DNA from: Azospirillum thiophilum
GTDB lineage: Bacteria > Pseudomonadota > Alphaproteobacteria > Azospirillales > Azospirillaceae
Assembly (NCBI RefSeq): GCF_001305595.1
Contig: NZ_CP012402.1
Span: 37,501 to 101,500, forward strand
DNA: 64,000 nt
Direction: 5' to 3'
Within the stretch, counting starts at the first letter, position 1, and each line of letters opens with the position of its first letter. Below, piece after piece: positions 19,412 to 27,044 of the stretch. A model generated the notes under the pieces. That model saw only the letters and a list, made by a program, of their open reading frames with translations. It was not told where the DNA came from and did no database searches. The position numbers and the translations under genes were made by a program.

Positions 19412-19927
19412 ATGAAGGACATCACCGTCGCAGCCACCGACTGGGGTCTCCACGCCGTTGCCTGCACCGGCCTTCGCCACGCCGCCCCCTCCGCATGGCT
19501 CGGCACTCTACGCAACGCGCTGTCCGGTGCCGGCACTGGCCGCAGCCTGTTCCTCGATCTGCGGGAGGTCGGCGGCTCCCCCCTGCCCGCCTCCCATCTC
19601 GGGGCGCTGGCGTCGGTCCTGGCCCTGGCCGGGTCCAGCGCGGTGCTGGTGTCGGACCTGCAACTCGGCCACGCGCTGTGCGATGCGGTCCGCCGCAACG
19701 GCGGCGCGGCCGGGGAAACGGCGGGACTGCGCATCCTGCCATCGGAAGGCCGCGACCGCGTCGCCATCGCCGCCGCCTACCAGTGGCTGCTGAACCGGCG
19801 CGAGCCGGCGGATGCCCTGCGGACCGGCGACCGCCCCGCGGTTATCTCCTTCCCCGCTCCCACCGGCCAAAGCGTCGCCGTCCCGGTCTCCTCCCCCGTT
19901 CAGGCCGGGTTGCGCCGCGCTTCGTAA
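19412..19927 (+). CDS. Hypothetical protein, STAS-like pattern, 171 residues
   Basis: Not recognised with certainty. It is a soluble 171-residue protein. The middle part alternates strands and helices (LFLDLREVGGSPLPASHLGA, SAVLVSDLQLGHALCDAVRR), as in STAS/anti-sigma-antagonist-like folds, and it ends in a proline/valine-rich tail. GGGGAAG lies before the ATG, and a strong terminator follows 43 bases after the stop. It immediately precedes the flagellar cluster but has its own terminator, so a link to motility is only positional. Confidence 0.6.
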   Translation: MKDITVAATDWGLHAVACTGLRHAAPSAWLGTLRNALSGAGTGRSLFLDLREVGGSPLPASHLGALASVLALAGSSAVLVSDLQLGHALCDAVRRNGGAAGETAGLRILPSEGRDRVAIAAAYQWLLNRREPADALRTGDRPAVISFPAPTGQSVAVPVSSPVQAGLRRAS

Positions 19928-19969
19928 CCGCTTTCCTCCGCCGTCATCGTCGTCTCCACTGCCTCGTCG

Positions 19970-20003
19970 CCCCGGCCGGATCCCCCTCCGGCCGGGGCTT
20001 TTT
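19970..20003 (+). terminator. Strong intrinsic terminator before the flagellar cluster
   Basis: A perfect 11-bp stem CCCCGGCCGGA / TCCGGCCGGGG with a 6-base loop is followed by CTTTTT. It separates the upstream hypothetical gene from flgD and lies just before the flagellar promoter motif at 20024. Confidence 0.88.
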
Positions 20004-20023
20004 ATGTCCGCGCTTCTTTTCCG

Positions 20024-20062
20024 AAAAATCTGCGCCAGCTTTCGCCCGCCGTTCCGTGGATA
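20024..20062 (+). promoter_or_regulatory. Flagellar bipartite promoter motif, site 1 (flgD)
   Basis: AAAAA (20024-20028), then TCTGCGC, CAGCTTT (20036-20042), 11 bases, and CCGTGGATA (20054-20062). The same arrangement with exactly 11 bases between boxes recurs at 22548, 25976 and, on the minus strand, 33199. The layout resembles FliA-type promoters (box ending TTT, N11, then a GCCGATAA-like box). It is 118 bases upstream of the flgD ATG. Confidence 0.65.
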
Positions 20063-20180
20063 GCCACAGAACGATTGGGGCGGCGCCTGCCTGCCGCCCA
20101 TCCCAGAACGACACCGGCCTGAACCGCCGCGGGATCCCGTCCGGATTCCGCGAACGGGCCGCGATTGGGTGGAGAAGGCG

Positions 20181-20867
20181 ATGCTGGTGGATTCGGTCAG
20201 TTCCACGTCCTCGACGACCACGACGTCCTCCTCGTCATCGAGCAGTTCGTCGTCGAGTGTGAGCGACAGTTACGAAACATTCCTGACATTGCTGCTGAAG
20301 CAGCTGGAAGTCCAGGATCCCACCAATCCGGTGGACACCACCACCTTCACCACCCAGATCGTCCAGCTCTCTTCGCTGGAACAGCAGATGTCGACCAACG
20401 ACAAGCTGGACGAGCTGAACAGCACGGTGTCGGAGCTCTCCAGCTCCACGCTCGGCTCCGGCAGCAGCGCCATCAGCTATTACGGCAAGACCGTCGAGGC
20501 CGAAGGCGCCACCACCCCGCTGCAGGACGGCGAGGCGACCTGGGAATACGACATGGATACGGCCGCCTCCTCGGTGAAGCTGACCATCACCGATTCCAGC
20601 GGCAACACCGTCTACAGCGACACCAGCTCCTCCACCGCCGCCGGCACCCATGAAGTGACCTGGGACGGCGTCGGCACCGACGGGCAGAGCTACAGCAGCG
20701 GCACCTACACGCTGAGCGTGACCGCGCTCGATGCCAGCGGCAAGGCCATCGACACCACCACGCGCTTCAAGGGCACGGTGACCTCGGTCGACAGCTCGTC
20801 CGGCACCGCGGTCCTCAGCGTCGGCGGCGTCAGCGTGTCGGCCGACGACGTCCTGTCGGTGTCCTGA
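20181..20867 (+). CDS. flgD: Flagellar hook assembly scaffold FlgD
   Basis: A 228-residue hook-capping protein that guides FlgE polymerisation. The conserved N-terminal region is FLTLLLKQLEVQDPTNPVDT with FTTQIVQLSSLEQQMSTN (about 34-75), followed by beta-rich FlgD Ig/tudor-like domains (VKLTITDSSGNTVYS; AGTHEVTWDGVGTDG). It starts with a striking poly-serine/threonine tract (about residues 6-27). GGAGAAGG directly precedes ATG 20181, which is preferred to the GTG at 20169. flgE follows 50 bases later. Confidence 0.92.
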   Translation: MLVDSVSSTSSTTTTSSSSSSSSSSSVSDSYETFLTLLLKQLEVQDPTNPVDTTTFTTQIVQLSSLEQQMSTNDKLDELNSTVSELSSSTLGSGSSAISYYGKTVEAEGATTPLQDGEATWEYDMDTAASSVKLTITDSSGNTVYSDTSSSTAAGTHEVTWDGVGTDGQSYSSGTYTLSVTALDASGKAIDTTTRFKGTVTSVDSSSGTAVLSVGGVSVSADDVLSVS

Positions 20868-20917
20868 CCCTTCCCTCCCCCGCCTTATCCCCGGAATTCC
20901 AGACGACAGGTGCAGCG

Positions 20918-22213
20918 ATGAGCATCACCAGCGCCATGTACAGCGCCACCTCCGGGCTGACCGCCCAGAGCAAGGCGCTCGCCAGCATCTCCAGCAACAT
21001 CGCCAACACCAGCACCACCGGCTTCAAGGGCACGGTCACCGAATTCACCTCCTACATCAACAAGACGACCACGGTCGACGAGCAGGTCGGCGGCGTCATC
21101 GCGTCGAACACCCGCAACATCAACAGCCAGGGCGAGATCCAGACCTCCAGCGTCACCACCAACCTGGCGGTGAACGGCGAGGGTTTCTTCGTGGTGTCGA
21201 ACGAGACGGCGGACGGCGGAACCTACTTCACCCGCAACGGCTCCTTCAGCGCCGATTCCGACGGGTATCTGGTGAATTCGGAGGATTACTACCTCTATGG
21301 CTGGAAGCTCGCCGACGACGGCACGGTCGGGGCCAGCAACAAGACCTCGGTCGACAGCCTGGAGGCGATCAACCTCTCCAACATCAAGGGCACGCCCAAG
21401 GCCACCACGACGGAGAGCCTCGAAGCCAACCTGCCGTCCGATGCCGAGACCGGCGACGACTTCACCACCGACATCGAGATGTTCGACGCGCTGGGCAACA
21501 GCCATTCGGTGACGCTGACCTGGACCAAGACCGGCGACAACAGCTGGTCGCTCGACGCATCCGACCCGGTCAGCTCGTCGGACAGCACCGCCACCACCGG
21601 CACGATCTCCGGCTTCCCGATCGACATCACCTTCAACAGCGACGGCTCGCTGGCCAGCGCCAGCCAGAACGGCACGGCGGTCGATCCCTCGGCGATCTCC
21701 TACTCGGTCGGCGGCTGGACCACCGGCGCCAGCGACAGCACCGTCTCGCTCGACCTCGGCACCGCCGACGGCACCGACGGGCTGACGCAATACGCATCCG
21801 GCGAGAGCGATCCCGACATCGGCGACTGGACCGCGACCCAGAACGGCTACGAGCCGGGCACCCTGACCGGAACCACCATCGACGGCAGCGGCGTGGTGCG
21901 CGCCACCTTCGACAATGGCGAGACGCGGGCGATCTACCAGATCCCGATCGCCACCTTCGCCAACGCCGACGGGCTGGACAGCGAGAGCGGCACCACCTTC
22001 ACCCAGACCTACGAATCCGGCAATTACCAGCTGCGCACCGCCGGCGACGGCAAGGCCGGCGACATCGAGGCGGGGTCGCTGGAAAGCTCCACCGTCGAGC
22101 TGACCGACGAGTTCAGCCGGATGATCGTCGCCCAGCAGGCCTATTCCGCCGCGTCCAAGGTGATGACGACGGCACAGGACATGCTGGACACGCTGATCTC
22201 GATGAAGCGGTGA
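20918..22213 (+). CDS. flgE: Flagellar hook protein FlgE
   Basis: A 431-residue hook subunit. N-terminal rod/hook motif: AMYSATSGLTAQSKALASIS, then SNIANTSTTGFKG. FlaE-type middle domain: TDIEMFDALGNSHSVTLTW (about 185-205). C-terminal motif: EFSRMIVAQQAYSAASKVMT (about 399-418). It is rich in Asp, Ser and Thr and poor in Lys, like the other filament proteins here. AGGTG lies upstream of the ATG. It is encoded between flgD and a small FlgN-like unknown. Confidence 0.93.
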   Translation: MSITSAMYSATSGLTAQSKALASISSNIANTSTTGFKGTVTEFTSYINKTTTVDEQVGGVIASNTRNINSQGEIQTSSVTTNLAVNGEGFFVVSNETADGGTYFTRNGSFSADSDGYLVNSEDYYLYGWKLADDGTVGASNKTSVDSLEAINLSNIKGTPKATTTESLEANLPSDAETGDDFTTDIEMFDALGNSHSVTLTWTKTGDNSWSLDASDPVSSSDSTATTGTISGFPIDITFNSDGSLASASQNGTAVDPSAISYSVGGWTTGASDSTVSLDLGTADGTDGLTQYASGESDPDIGDWTATQNGYEPGTLTGTTIDGSGVVRATFDNGETRAIYQIPIATFANADGLDSESGTTFTQTYESGNYQLRTAGDGKAGDIEAGSLESSTVELTDEFSRMIVAQQAYSAASKVMTTAQDMLDTLISMKR

Positions 22214-22217
22214 CGCC

Positions 22218-22526
22218 ATGCGGCGGCATGCATCCCCACCATCCCCGCCGGCCACCCCGCCATCCGCCCCATCGCCGGCGGAGAGCCAGTCCCTCGCCAC
22301 CGCCGACGCCCTGTTGCTGGACCACCGGCGGCTGGTCGCACAGGCCCGGTCGCTGCTGGCCCGGCCCAGCACGCGAAACGAAAGGCTGGCGCTGGCCGAC
22401 GACCTGATCGCGCTGATCGACCGGCTCGGCGCGGAAAAACGCGCGTTCGCCCTGCGCATCAACCGCGGCCGGGCCGCCAATGCGGCGATCAACGCCTATG
22501 GCCGCGCCATGGCGACCAAGCGGTAG
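22218..22526 (+). CDS. Small helical protein, possible FlgN-type chaperone
   Basis: 102 residues, not recognised by clear homology. After a proline-rich N-terminus (about 1-22) the rest is predicted helical: LATADALLLDHRRLVAQARS, LADDLIALIDRLGAEKRAFA and a basic NRGRAANAAINAYGRAMA. Size, helicity and position just upstream of the flgK-flgL region fit a FlgN-like hook-associated-protein chaperone. This is inference from context. It begins 4 bases after the flgE stop, so it is likely co-translated with flgE. Confidence 0.6.
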   Translation: MRRHASPPSPPATPPSAPSPAESQSLATADALLLDHRRLVAQARSLLARPSTRNERLALADDLIALIDRLGAEKRAFALRINRGRAANAAINAYGRAMATKR

Positions 22527-22547
22527 GCCCGAAAGCCGCCGCGCCGC

Positions 22548-22584
22548 AAAAATCCGCGCCAGCTTTCCCTCCACCCGCCGTGGA
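22548..22584 (+). promoter_or_regulatory. Flagellar bipartite promoter motif, site 2
   Basis: AAAAATCCGCGCCAGCTTT (22548-22566), 11 bases, CCGTGGA (22578-22584), 50 bases before the ATG of the 185-residue gene. It would start a second transcript within the cluster, covering that gene and flgK-flgL. Confidence 0.65.
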
Positions 22585-22634
22585 ACCTGACATCCAAATC
22601 CCGGGCAATTCCCGGCAACCCCCGGAGCAACGCC

Positions 22635-23192
22635 ATGGCGCTCAAGCAGACCCTGCGCAAGCCGGCCCCCCCAAAGCCGGCCCCGAAAAAGGCGGGAACG
22701 CTGGTGGCGGCCGTGGCGACCGCCGATCCGGCCCCCCAATCGATCTTCCTGCGCGTCGATGCGGTCGAGGTGCTGGAAGGCTTCGTCGCCGACCTCGACC
22801 GCGCCGCGGCACGGGCGGAAACGGCGGTGCGCGAAGGCCGGCCGCGCGATGCGCTGCTGGCGGCGGGCGACATGCAGACGCTGCTGATGGCCTGGAAGGA
22901 CCGGCTTGCCGACGCCCTGTCCCAGGTCCGCAGCAAGCGCGTCGCCCCCGGCGTGCGCAGCGCCGCCAAGGCCGCCGCCGAACAGGTGCTGCCGACGCTG
23001 GCTGCCCGCATGCGGGTGATCGAGGCGCAGATCAAGGTCCACCGCGCCCGGCAGAACGCCATCGGCGCCGCGCTGCGCGCCGCCTCCACCGCGCCGGCCG
23101 GCGTCTATGGCGTCGCCTGCGGCCCGGGTGCGCGCTATGGCGCACGTGTGGCGACGCGCACCACCGGCCATGCCGTCGGCCTGACGGTCTGA
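22635..23192 (+). CDS. Unknown flagellar-cluster protein, 185 residues
   Basis: Not recognised. A basic, Pro/Lys-rich N-terminus (MALKQTLRKPAPPKPAPKKA) is followed by helical segments: VEVLEGFVADLDRAAARAET, LAAGDMQTLLMAWKDRLADA and AARMRVIEAQIKVHRARQN. No signal peptide or membrane segment. It has its own copy of the flagellar promoter motif 50 bases upstream and lies 28 bases before flgK, so it very likely belongs to the flagellar regulon. A chaperone, export or hook-filament junction role is possible but unproven. Confidence 0.7.
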   Translation: MALKQTLRKPAPPKPAPKKAGTLVAAVATADPAPQSIFLRVDAVEVLEGFVADLDRAAARAETAVREGRPRDALLAAGDMQTLLMAWKDRLADALSQVRSKRVAPGVRSAAKAAAEQVLPTLAARMRVIEAQIKVHRARQNAIGAALRAASTAPAGVYGVACGPGARYGARVATRTTGHAVGLTV

Positions 23193-23220
23193 ACGAACCG
23201 CAGGAGGAAGGGGACGCGCC

Positions 23221-24978
23221 ATGTCGCTTCGCGTTGCAAGTTCCATCGCCACGTCGGCGCTGCGCACGTCCGAGGTCGGGATCGCCGTCGCCTCCTCCAA
23301 CGTCGCCAATGCCGGCACCGACGGCTACACCCGCAAGACCGCCTCCAACGTCACCCGCGACACCGGAACCACCGTCTCCAGCGTCGACGTCACCTCGGTG
23401 TCCAGCAACGTCGACCGCTATCTGCTGAAGACGCTGGTCGGGGCGCAGTCGGATCTCGGCTATGCCGAGACGCGGAGCACCTACCTCGACCAGATGCAGT
23501 CGGCCTTCGGCAGCGTCAGCGGCGACGACAGCACCGGCACCGACATCGGATCGATGATCGACGCTCTGGCCGACACGCTGGGCACGCTCGCCACTTCGCC
23601 GGAAAGCGGCAGCGCCAAGGCCGCCACCGTCCAGGATCTGTCCGACCTGGCCGAGACGCTGCGCACCACCTCCTCGACCATCCAGTCGCTGCGCAACCAG
23701 GCCGACGACGAGATCGCCACCACCGTCGACACCATCAACGAGACGCTGAACGGCATCGACGACCTGAACGACCGGATCGTCAAGGGCAAGGCGCTGGGCC
23801 AGAACGTCACCGACCTGGAGGACCAGCGCAACACCGCGCTGAAGAGCCTCGCCGAAAACATCGACGTCACCTATCAGGTCGACGACAGCGGGCTGATGCG
23901 CATCTCCACCGCGTCGGGCAAGTCGCTGCTCGACAGCTCGGTGCATGAACTCTCATACACGCCGGCGGCCTCGGTCAGCGCCGACACGGTCTACAGCTCC
24001 ACCGGCACCAGCGGCTTCAACGGCATCATGCTGAACGGGGTCGACGTCACCGGCTCCTCGCTGGGCGGTTCGCTGGGCGCCCTGGTGCAGCTGCGCGACA
24101 CCGACCTGCCGGCCCAGCAGGCGGGGCTGGACGAGCTGGCGACCTCGCTGATCGACACGCTGAACACCATCCAGAACCAGGGCACCTCCTATCCGGCGCC
24201 GCAGACCCTGACCGGAACCGAGACGGTCTCCGCCAGCGACGCGCTGAAGGTGACGAGCGGCACGCTGCGCGTCGCCGTCACCGACAGCAGCGGCACCGCG
24301 GCCGAGGTGCTGGACATCGACCTGTCGACCATGTCGACGCTGCAGGACGTGGTCGACGCCATCAACACGATGAGCAGTGCGTCCGCCTCGATCTCCGCCG
24401 ACGGCAAGCTGGTGATCTCTGCCGACAGCACGGGCAACGGAATCGCGCTGGGCGGCGACGCCAATGACGGGACGACCGGCAGCTTCTCCGACGCCTATGG
24501 CCTGAACGACCTGCTGACCGGCACCGGCGCATCCGACATCGACGTCGCGTCCCGCATCTCGGCGGACAGCAGCCTGCTCGCCACCGGCGCCCTGTCCTCG
24601 GCCAGCGGGCTGACCGCCGGCGACACCGCGCTGACCAGCGGCGAAGGCTCGATCGCCAGCGCGCTGTCCACGGCCTTCTCGACCAGCCGCAGCTTCGATG
24701 CCGCAGGCGGCCTCAGCGCGCGCAGCACCACCTTCGCCGGCTATGCCGGCGCCGTGATCCAGGGGGCCGCCACGCTCTCCGACACGGCGGCCAGCACGCT
24801 GGAAAGCCAGGAAACCTACACCAGCAGCCTGGAAACGACCTTCTCGTCCCAGAGCGGCGTCAACGTCGACGAGGAGACCGCTGCGATCTCCACCCTGCAA
24901 TCCGCCTACGAGGCCGCAGCCGCGGTCATGAAGGCGTTGCAGGAGATGTTCGACACGGCGCTCGACATGGTTCAGTAA
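23221..24978 (+). CDS. flgK: Flagellar hook-associated protein 1 FlgK
   Basis: A 585-residue hook-filament junction protein. N-terminal signature SNVANAGTDGYTRKTASNV (about 28-46); the helical region DEIATTVDTINETLNGIDDL with LEDQRNTALKSLAENIDVTY (about 200-220); C-terminal D0-type heptad region NVDEETAAISTLQSAYEAAA through ALQEMFDTALDMVQ. AGGAGGAAGGGG precedes the ATG, one of the strongest ribosome binding sites in the cluster. flgL follows 11 bases after the stop. Confidence 0.93.
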   Translation: MSLRVASSIATSALRTSEVGIAVASSNVANAGTDGYTRKTASNVTRDTGTTVSSVDVTSVSSNVDRYLLKTLVGAQSDLGYAETRSTYLDQMQSAFGSVSGDDSTGTDIGSMIDALADTLGTLATSPESGSAKAATVQDLSDLAETLRTTSSTIQSLRNQADDEIATTVDTINETLNGIDDLNDRIVKGKALGQNVTDLEDQRNTALKSLAENIDVTYQVDDSGLMRISTASGKSLLDSSVHELSYTPAASVSADTVYSSTGTSGFNGIMLNGVDVTGSSLGGSLGALVQLRDTDLPAQQAGLDELATSLIDTLNTIQNQGTSYPAPQTLTGTETVSASDALKVTSGTLRVAVTDSSGTAAEVLDIDLSTMSTLQDVVDAINTMSSASASISADGKLVISADSTGNGIALGGDANDGTTGSFSDAYGLNDLLTGTGASDIDVASRISADSSLLATGALSSASGLTAGDTALTSGEGSIASALSTAFSTSRSFDAAGGLSARSTTFAGYAGAVIQGAATLSDTAASTLESQETYTSSLETTFSSQSGVNVDEETAAISTLQSAYEAAAAVMKALQEMFDTALDMVQ

Positions 24979-24989
24979 AGGAGACCGCG

Positions 24990-25895
24990 ATGGAACGGGT
25001 CGCGACCTACAACCATCAGAACACGCTCGTCCAGTACATGATGAAGGCCGAAGCCCAGGTGGCGGCCGAACAGGTCCGGTCGGCGTCCGGCCTGAACTCC
25101 ACCGATTACAAGGGCATCGCCACCGACAGCAGCCGGCTGGTCAATCTGGAAAGCCACTACCGCCGGCTGGAGCAGTACATCGACGAGGGCGAGGTCGTGA
25201 ACGGCCGCATCCAGTCGATGTACGATGCGGTCGGCAGCATGGCCGACCTGACCTCCCGCCTCAGTTCGCTGATCACCGGGCTTCAGGGCGACAACGCCGC
25301 CGGGGTGGAAGGGGTGGTGGCGGAGGCCGGCCAGCTGATGGAGGAGCTTGCCGGGCTGATGAACACCCAGCAGGACGGCCGCTACCTGTTCGGCGGCGGG
25401 CGCACCGACCAGACGGCGGTCGATCTCGACAGCTACACCGCCGCAACCTACCCGTCGAGCGCCGACACCGGCTATTACCAGGGCGACTCCACGGTCGCGC
25501 ATTTCCAGGCGGCCGATGATTTCGTGCTGTCCTACGGCGTCACCGCCGACGACCCGGCCTTCGAGAAGGCCCTGCGCGCCTTCAGCCTGATCGCCAACAT
25601 GTCGACCGACCCGGTCGACGACGACCTGCTCGCCGAAGCGACCGGACTGGCGTCGGACGCGACCGACGGCCTGACCATCACCCAGGCCAAGCTGGGCGCC
25701 GCCAGCTCCTCGCTGGAGAACACCATCGACCGCCATGTCGACGAACAGCTGGTGCTGCAGACCCAGGTGGACGACATCCGCAGCGTCGATCTGGCGGAAT
25801 CGACGACCAAGCTGTCGCAGCTCCAGGCGTCGCTCGAGGCGACCATGAGCCTGATGAAGATCCTCGAAGAGAACAACCTGTCCAAGTACCTGTGA
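24990..25895 (+). CDS. flgL: Flagellar hook-associated protein 3 FlgL
   Basis: A 301-residue flagellin-like junction protein. It has an N-terminal helix of the flagellin type, MMKAEAQVAAEQVRSASGLN (about 17-36), ELAGLMNTQQDGRYLFGGGR (about 115-134, a typical FlgL stretch) and a C-terminal helix VDLAESTTKLSQLQASLEAT. AAAGGAGA lies upstream. Just past the stop, the sequence AAGTACCTGT is repeated, a small tandem duplication at the gene end. Confidence 0.92.
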   Translation: MERVATYNHQNTLVQYMMKAEAQVAAEQVRSASGLNSTDYKGIATDSSRLVNLESHYRRLEQYIDEGEVVNGRIQSMYDAVGSMADLTSRLSSLITGLQGDNAAGVEGVVAEAGQLMEELAGLMNTQQDGRYLFGGGRTDQTAVDLDSYTAATYPSSADTGYYQGDSTVAHFQAADDFVLSYGVTADDPAFEKALRAFSLIANMSTDPVDDDLLAEATGLASDATDGLTITQAKLGAASSSLENTIDRHVDEQLVLQTQVDDIRSVDLAESTTKLSQLQASLEATMSLMKILEENNLSKYL

Positions 25896-25975
25896 ACAAG
25901 TACCTGTAAGGGCTCGGGTTTTCTCTTCCGCCGGCAGGGGTGCCGGCCATGCGCGAAAAAGCGCCAAGCCAACCG

Positions 25976-26011
25976 AAAAAGCCCGCCAGTTTTCGCCGCG
26001 TCCCCCGTGAG
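25976..26011 (+). promoter_or_regulatory. Flagellar bipartite promoter motif, site 3 (flagellin)
   Basis: AAAAAGCCCGCCAGTTTT (25976-25993), 11 bases, CCGTGAG (26005-26011), 51 bases before the flagellin ATG. The A-tract is one base closer to the CAG box than in the other copies. A partial copy (GAAAAAGCGCCAAG) lies 20 bases upstream of it. Confidence 0.65.
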
Positions 26012-26061
26012 TCCCAGTGAGGGTCGCCGAAACGGCCCCGGTTCGATCAGGAGACCAGATC

Positions 26062-26886
26062 ATGCCCGCCATCACGACCAACACGGCATCCAATTCGGCC
26101 CTTCGCTATCTCAACATCAATTCCGAGAACCAGTCGGATTCGGTGTCCAAGATCGCCAGCGGCTCGCGCATCACCAAGGCTTCGGACGACGCGGCGGGTC
26201 TTGCCGTCGGCACCTCGCTGCAATCGGACATCACCGTGCTGAACCAGGCGGCGACCAACGCCTCGCACGGGTCGTCGATCCTGCAGACCGCGGACGGCGG
26301 CATGTCCAGCATCTCCGACATCGTGCAGCGCATGCGCTCGCTGGCGACCCAGTCGCTGTCCGGCTCGGTCACCGACACCGAGCGCGATTATCTGGACGCC
26401 GAGTTCCAGCAGCTGCAGGACGAAATCGACGGCATCGCCTCCGGCACCCGCTTCAACGACGAATCGCTGCTCGACGGCACCGAGCAATGGGCGTCCGGCG
26501 TCGGCTTCCGCGTCGGCACGACGGCGACCGACAGCATCACCGTCACCATCGACGACGTGACCACCACCGGGCTCGGCATCAACACGCTCGACGTCGGCAC
26601 CTCGGCCACCGCCGCCGCCGCGCTGACCGCGCTCGACGCCGCGGTCACCACCCTGTCCGACGCCCGCGCCGACGTCGGCGCGCTGATCTCGCGCTTCGAG
26701 TTCCGCAGCGACATGATCAGCACCACCATCGAGAACACCGAGGCGGCGCAGTCCGCCATCATGGACGTCGACGTCGCGGCACAGCAGTCGCAGCTCGCGT
26801 CGGAAAAGGTGCTGACGCAGGCGGCGATCGCCGTCCTCTCCCAGGCGAACTCGATGCCCGAGAATCTGCTCTCCCTTCTCCGCTGA
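26062..26886 (+). CDS. Flagellin (short type)
   Basis: A 274-residue filament subunit. The N-terminal D0/D1 region has SENQSDSVSKIASGSRITKA and SDDAAGLAVGTSLQSDITVL (about 20-60); RSLATQSLSGSVTDTERDYL is the next conserved part. The C-terminus has FEFRSDMISTTIENTEAAQS and ends SQANSMPENLLSLLR. The variable central region is very short, so the filament should be thin and smooth. ATG 26062 with CAGGAGA upstream is preferred over an upstream GTG. It could be a lateral flagellin; the second flagellin expected in such bacteria is not in the window. TPR-glycosyltransferase and FliS genes nearby fit glycosylation and export. Confidence 0.93.
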   Translation: MPAITTNTASNSALRYLNINSENQSDSVSKIASGSRITKASDDAAGLAVGTSLQSDITVLNQAATNASHGSSILQTADGGMSSISDIVQRMRSLATQSLSGSVTDTERDYLDAEFQQLQDEIDGIASGTRFNDESLLDGTEQWASGVGFRVGTTATDSITVTIDDVTTTGLGINTLDVGTSATAAAALTALDAAVTTLSDARADVGALISRFEFRSDMISTTIENTEAAQSAIMDVDVAAQQSQLASEKVLTQAAIAVLSQANSMPENLLSLLR

Positions 26887-27044
26887 CGGTTCGCCCGCCG
26901 CCGGTCCGGAGCGCTCCGCACAGCGTCACACATGCGCGGGGCGCCACCGGCCGCCGGCCGTTTCTCCGGCCGCGCATCTCTTCCGCAGCCTGCCGCCGCA
27001 CCGGCGGCCGGCAACGGGGGAGCTTTGGGGGGATCACAGCCGCC

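Noticed and set aside
25880..25912. Repeat of AAGTACCTGT at the flgL end as an attachment site
   Set aside because: Too short, and no integrase or mobile genes are nearby; more likely a small slippage duplication.
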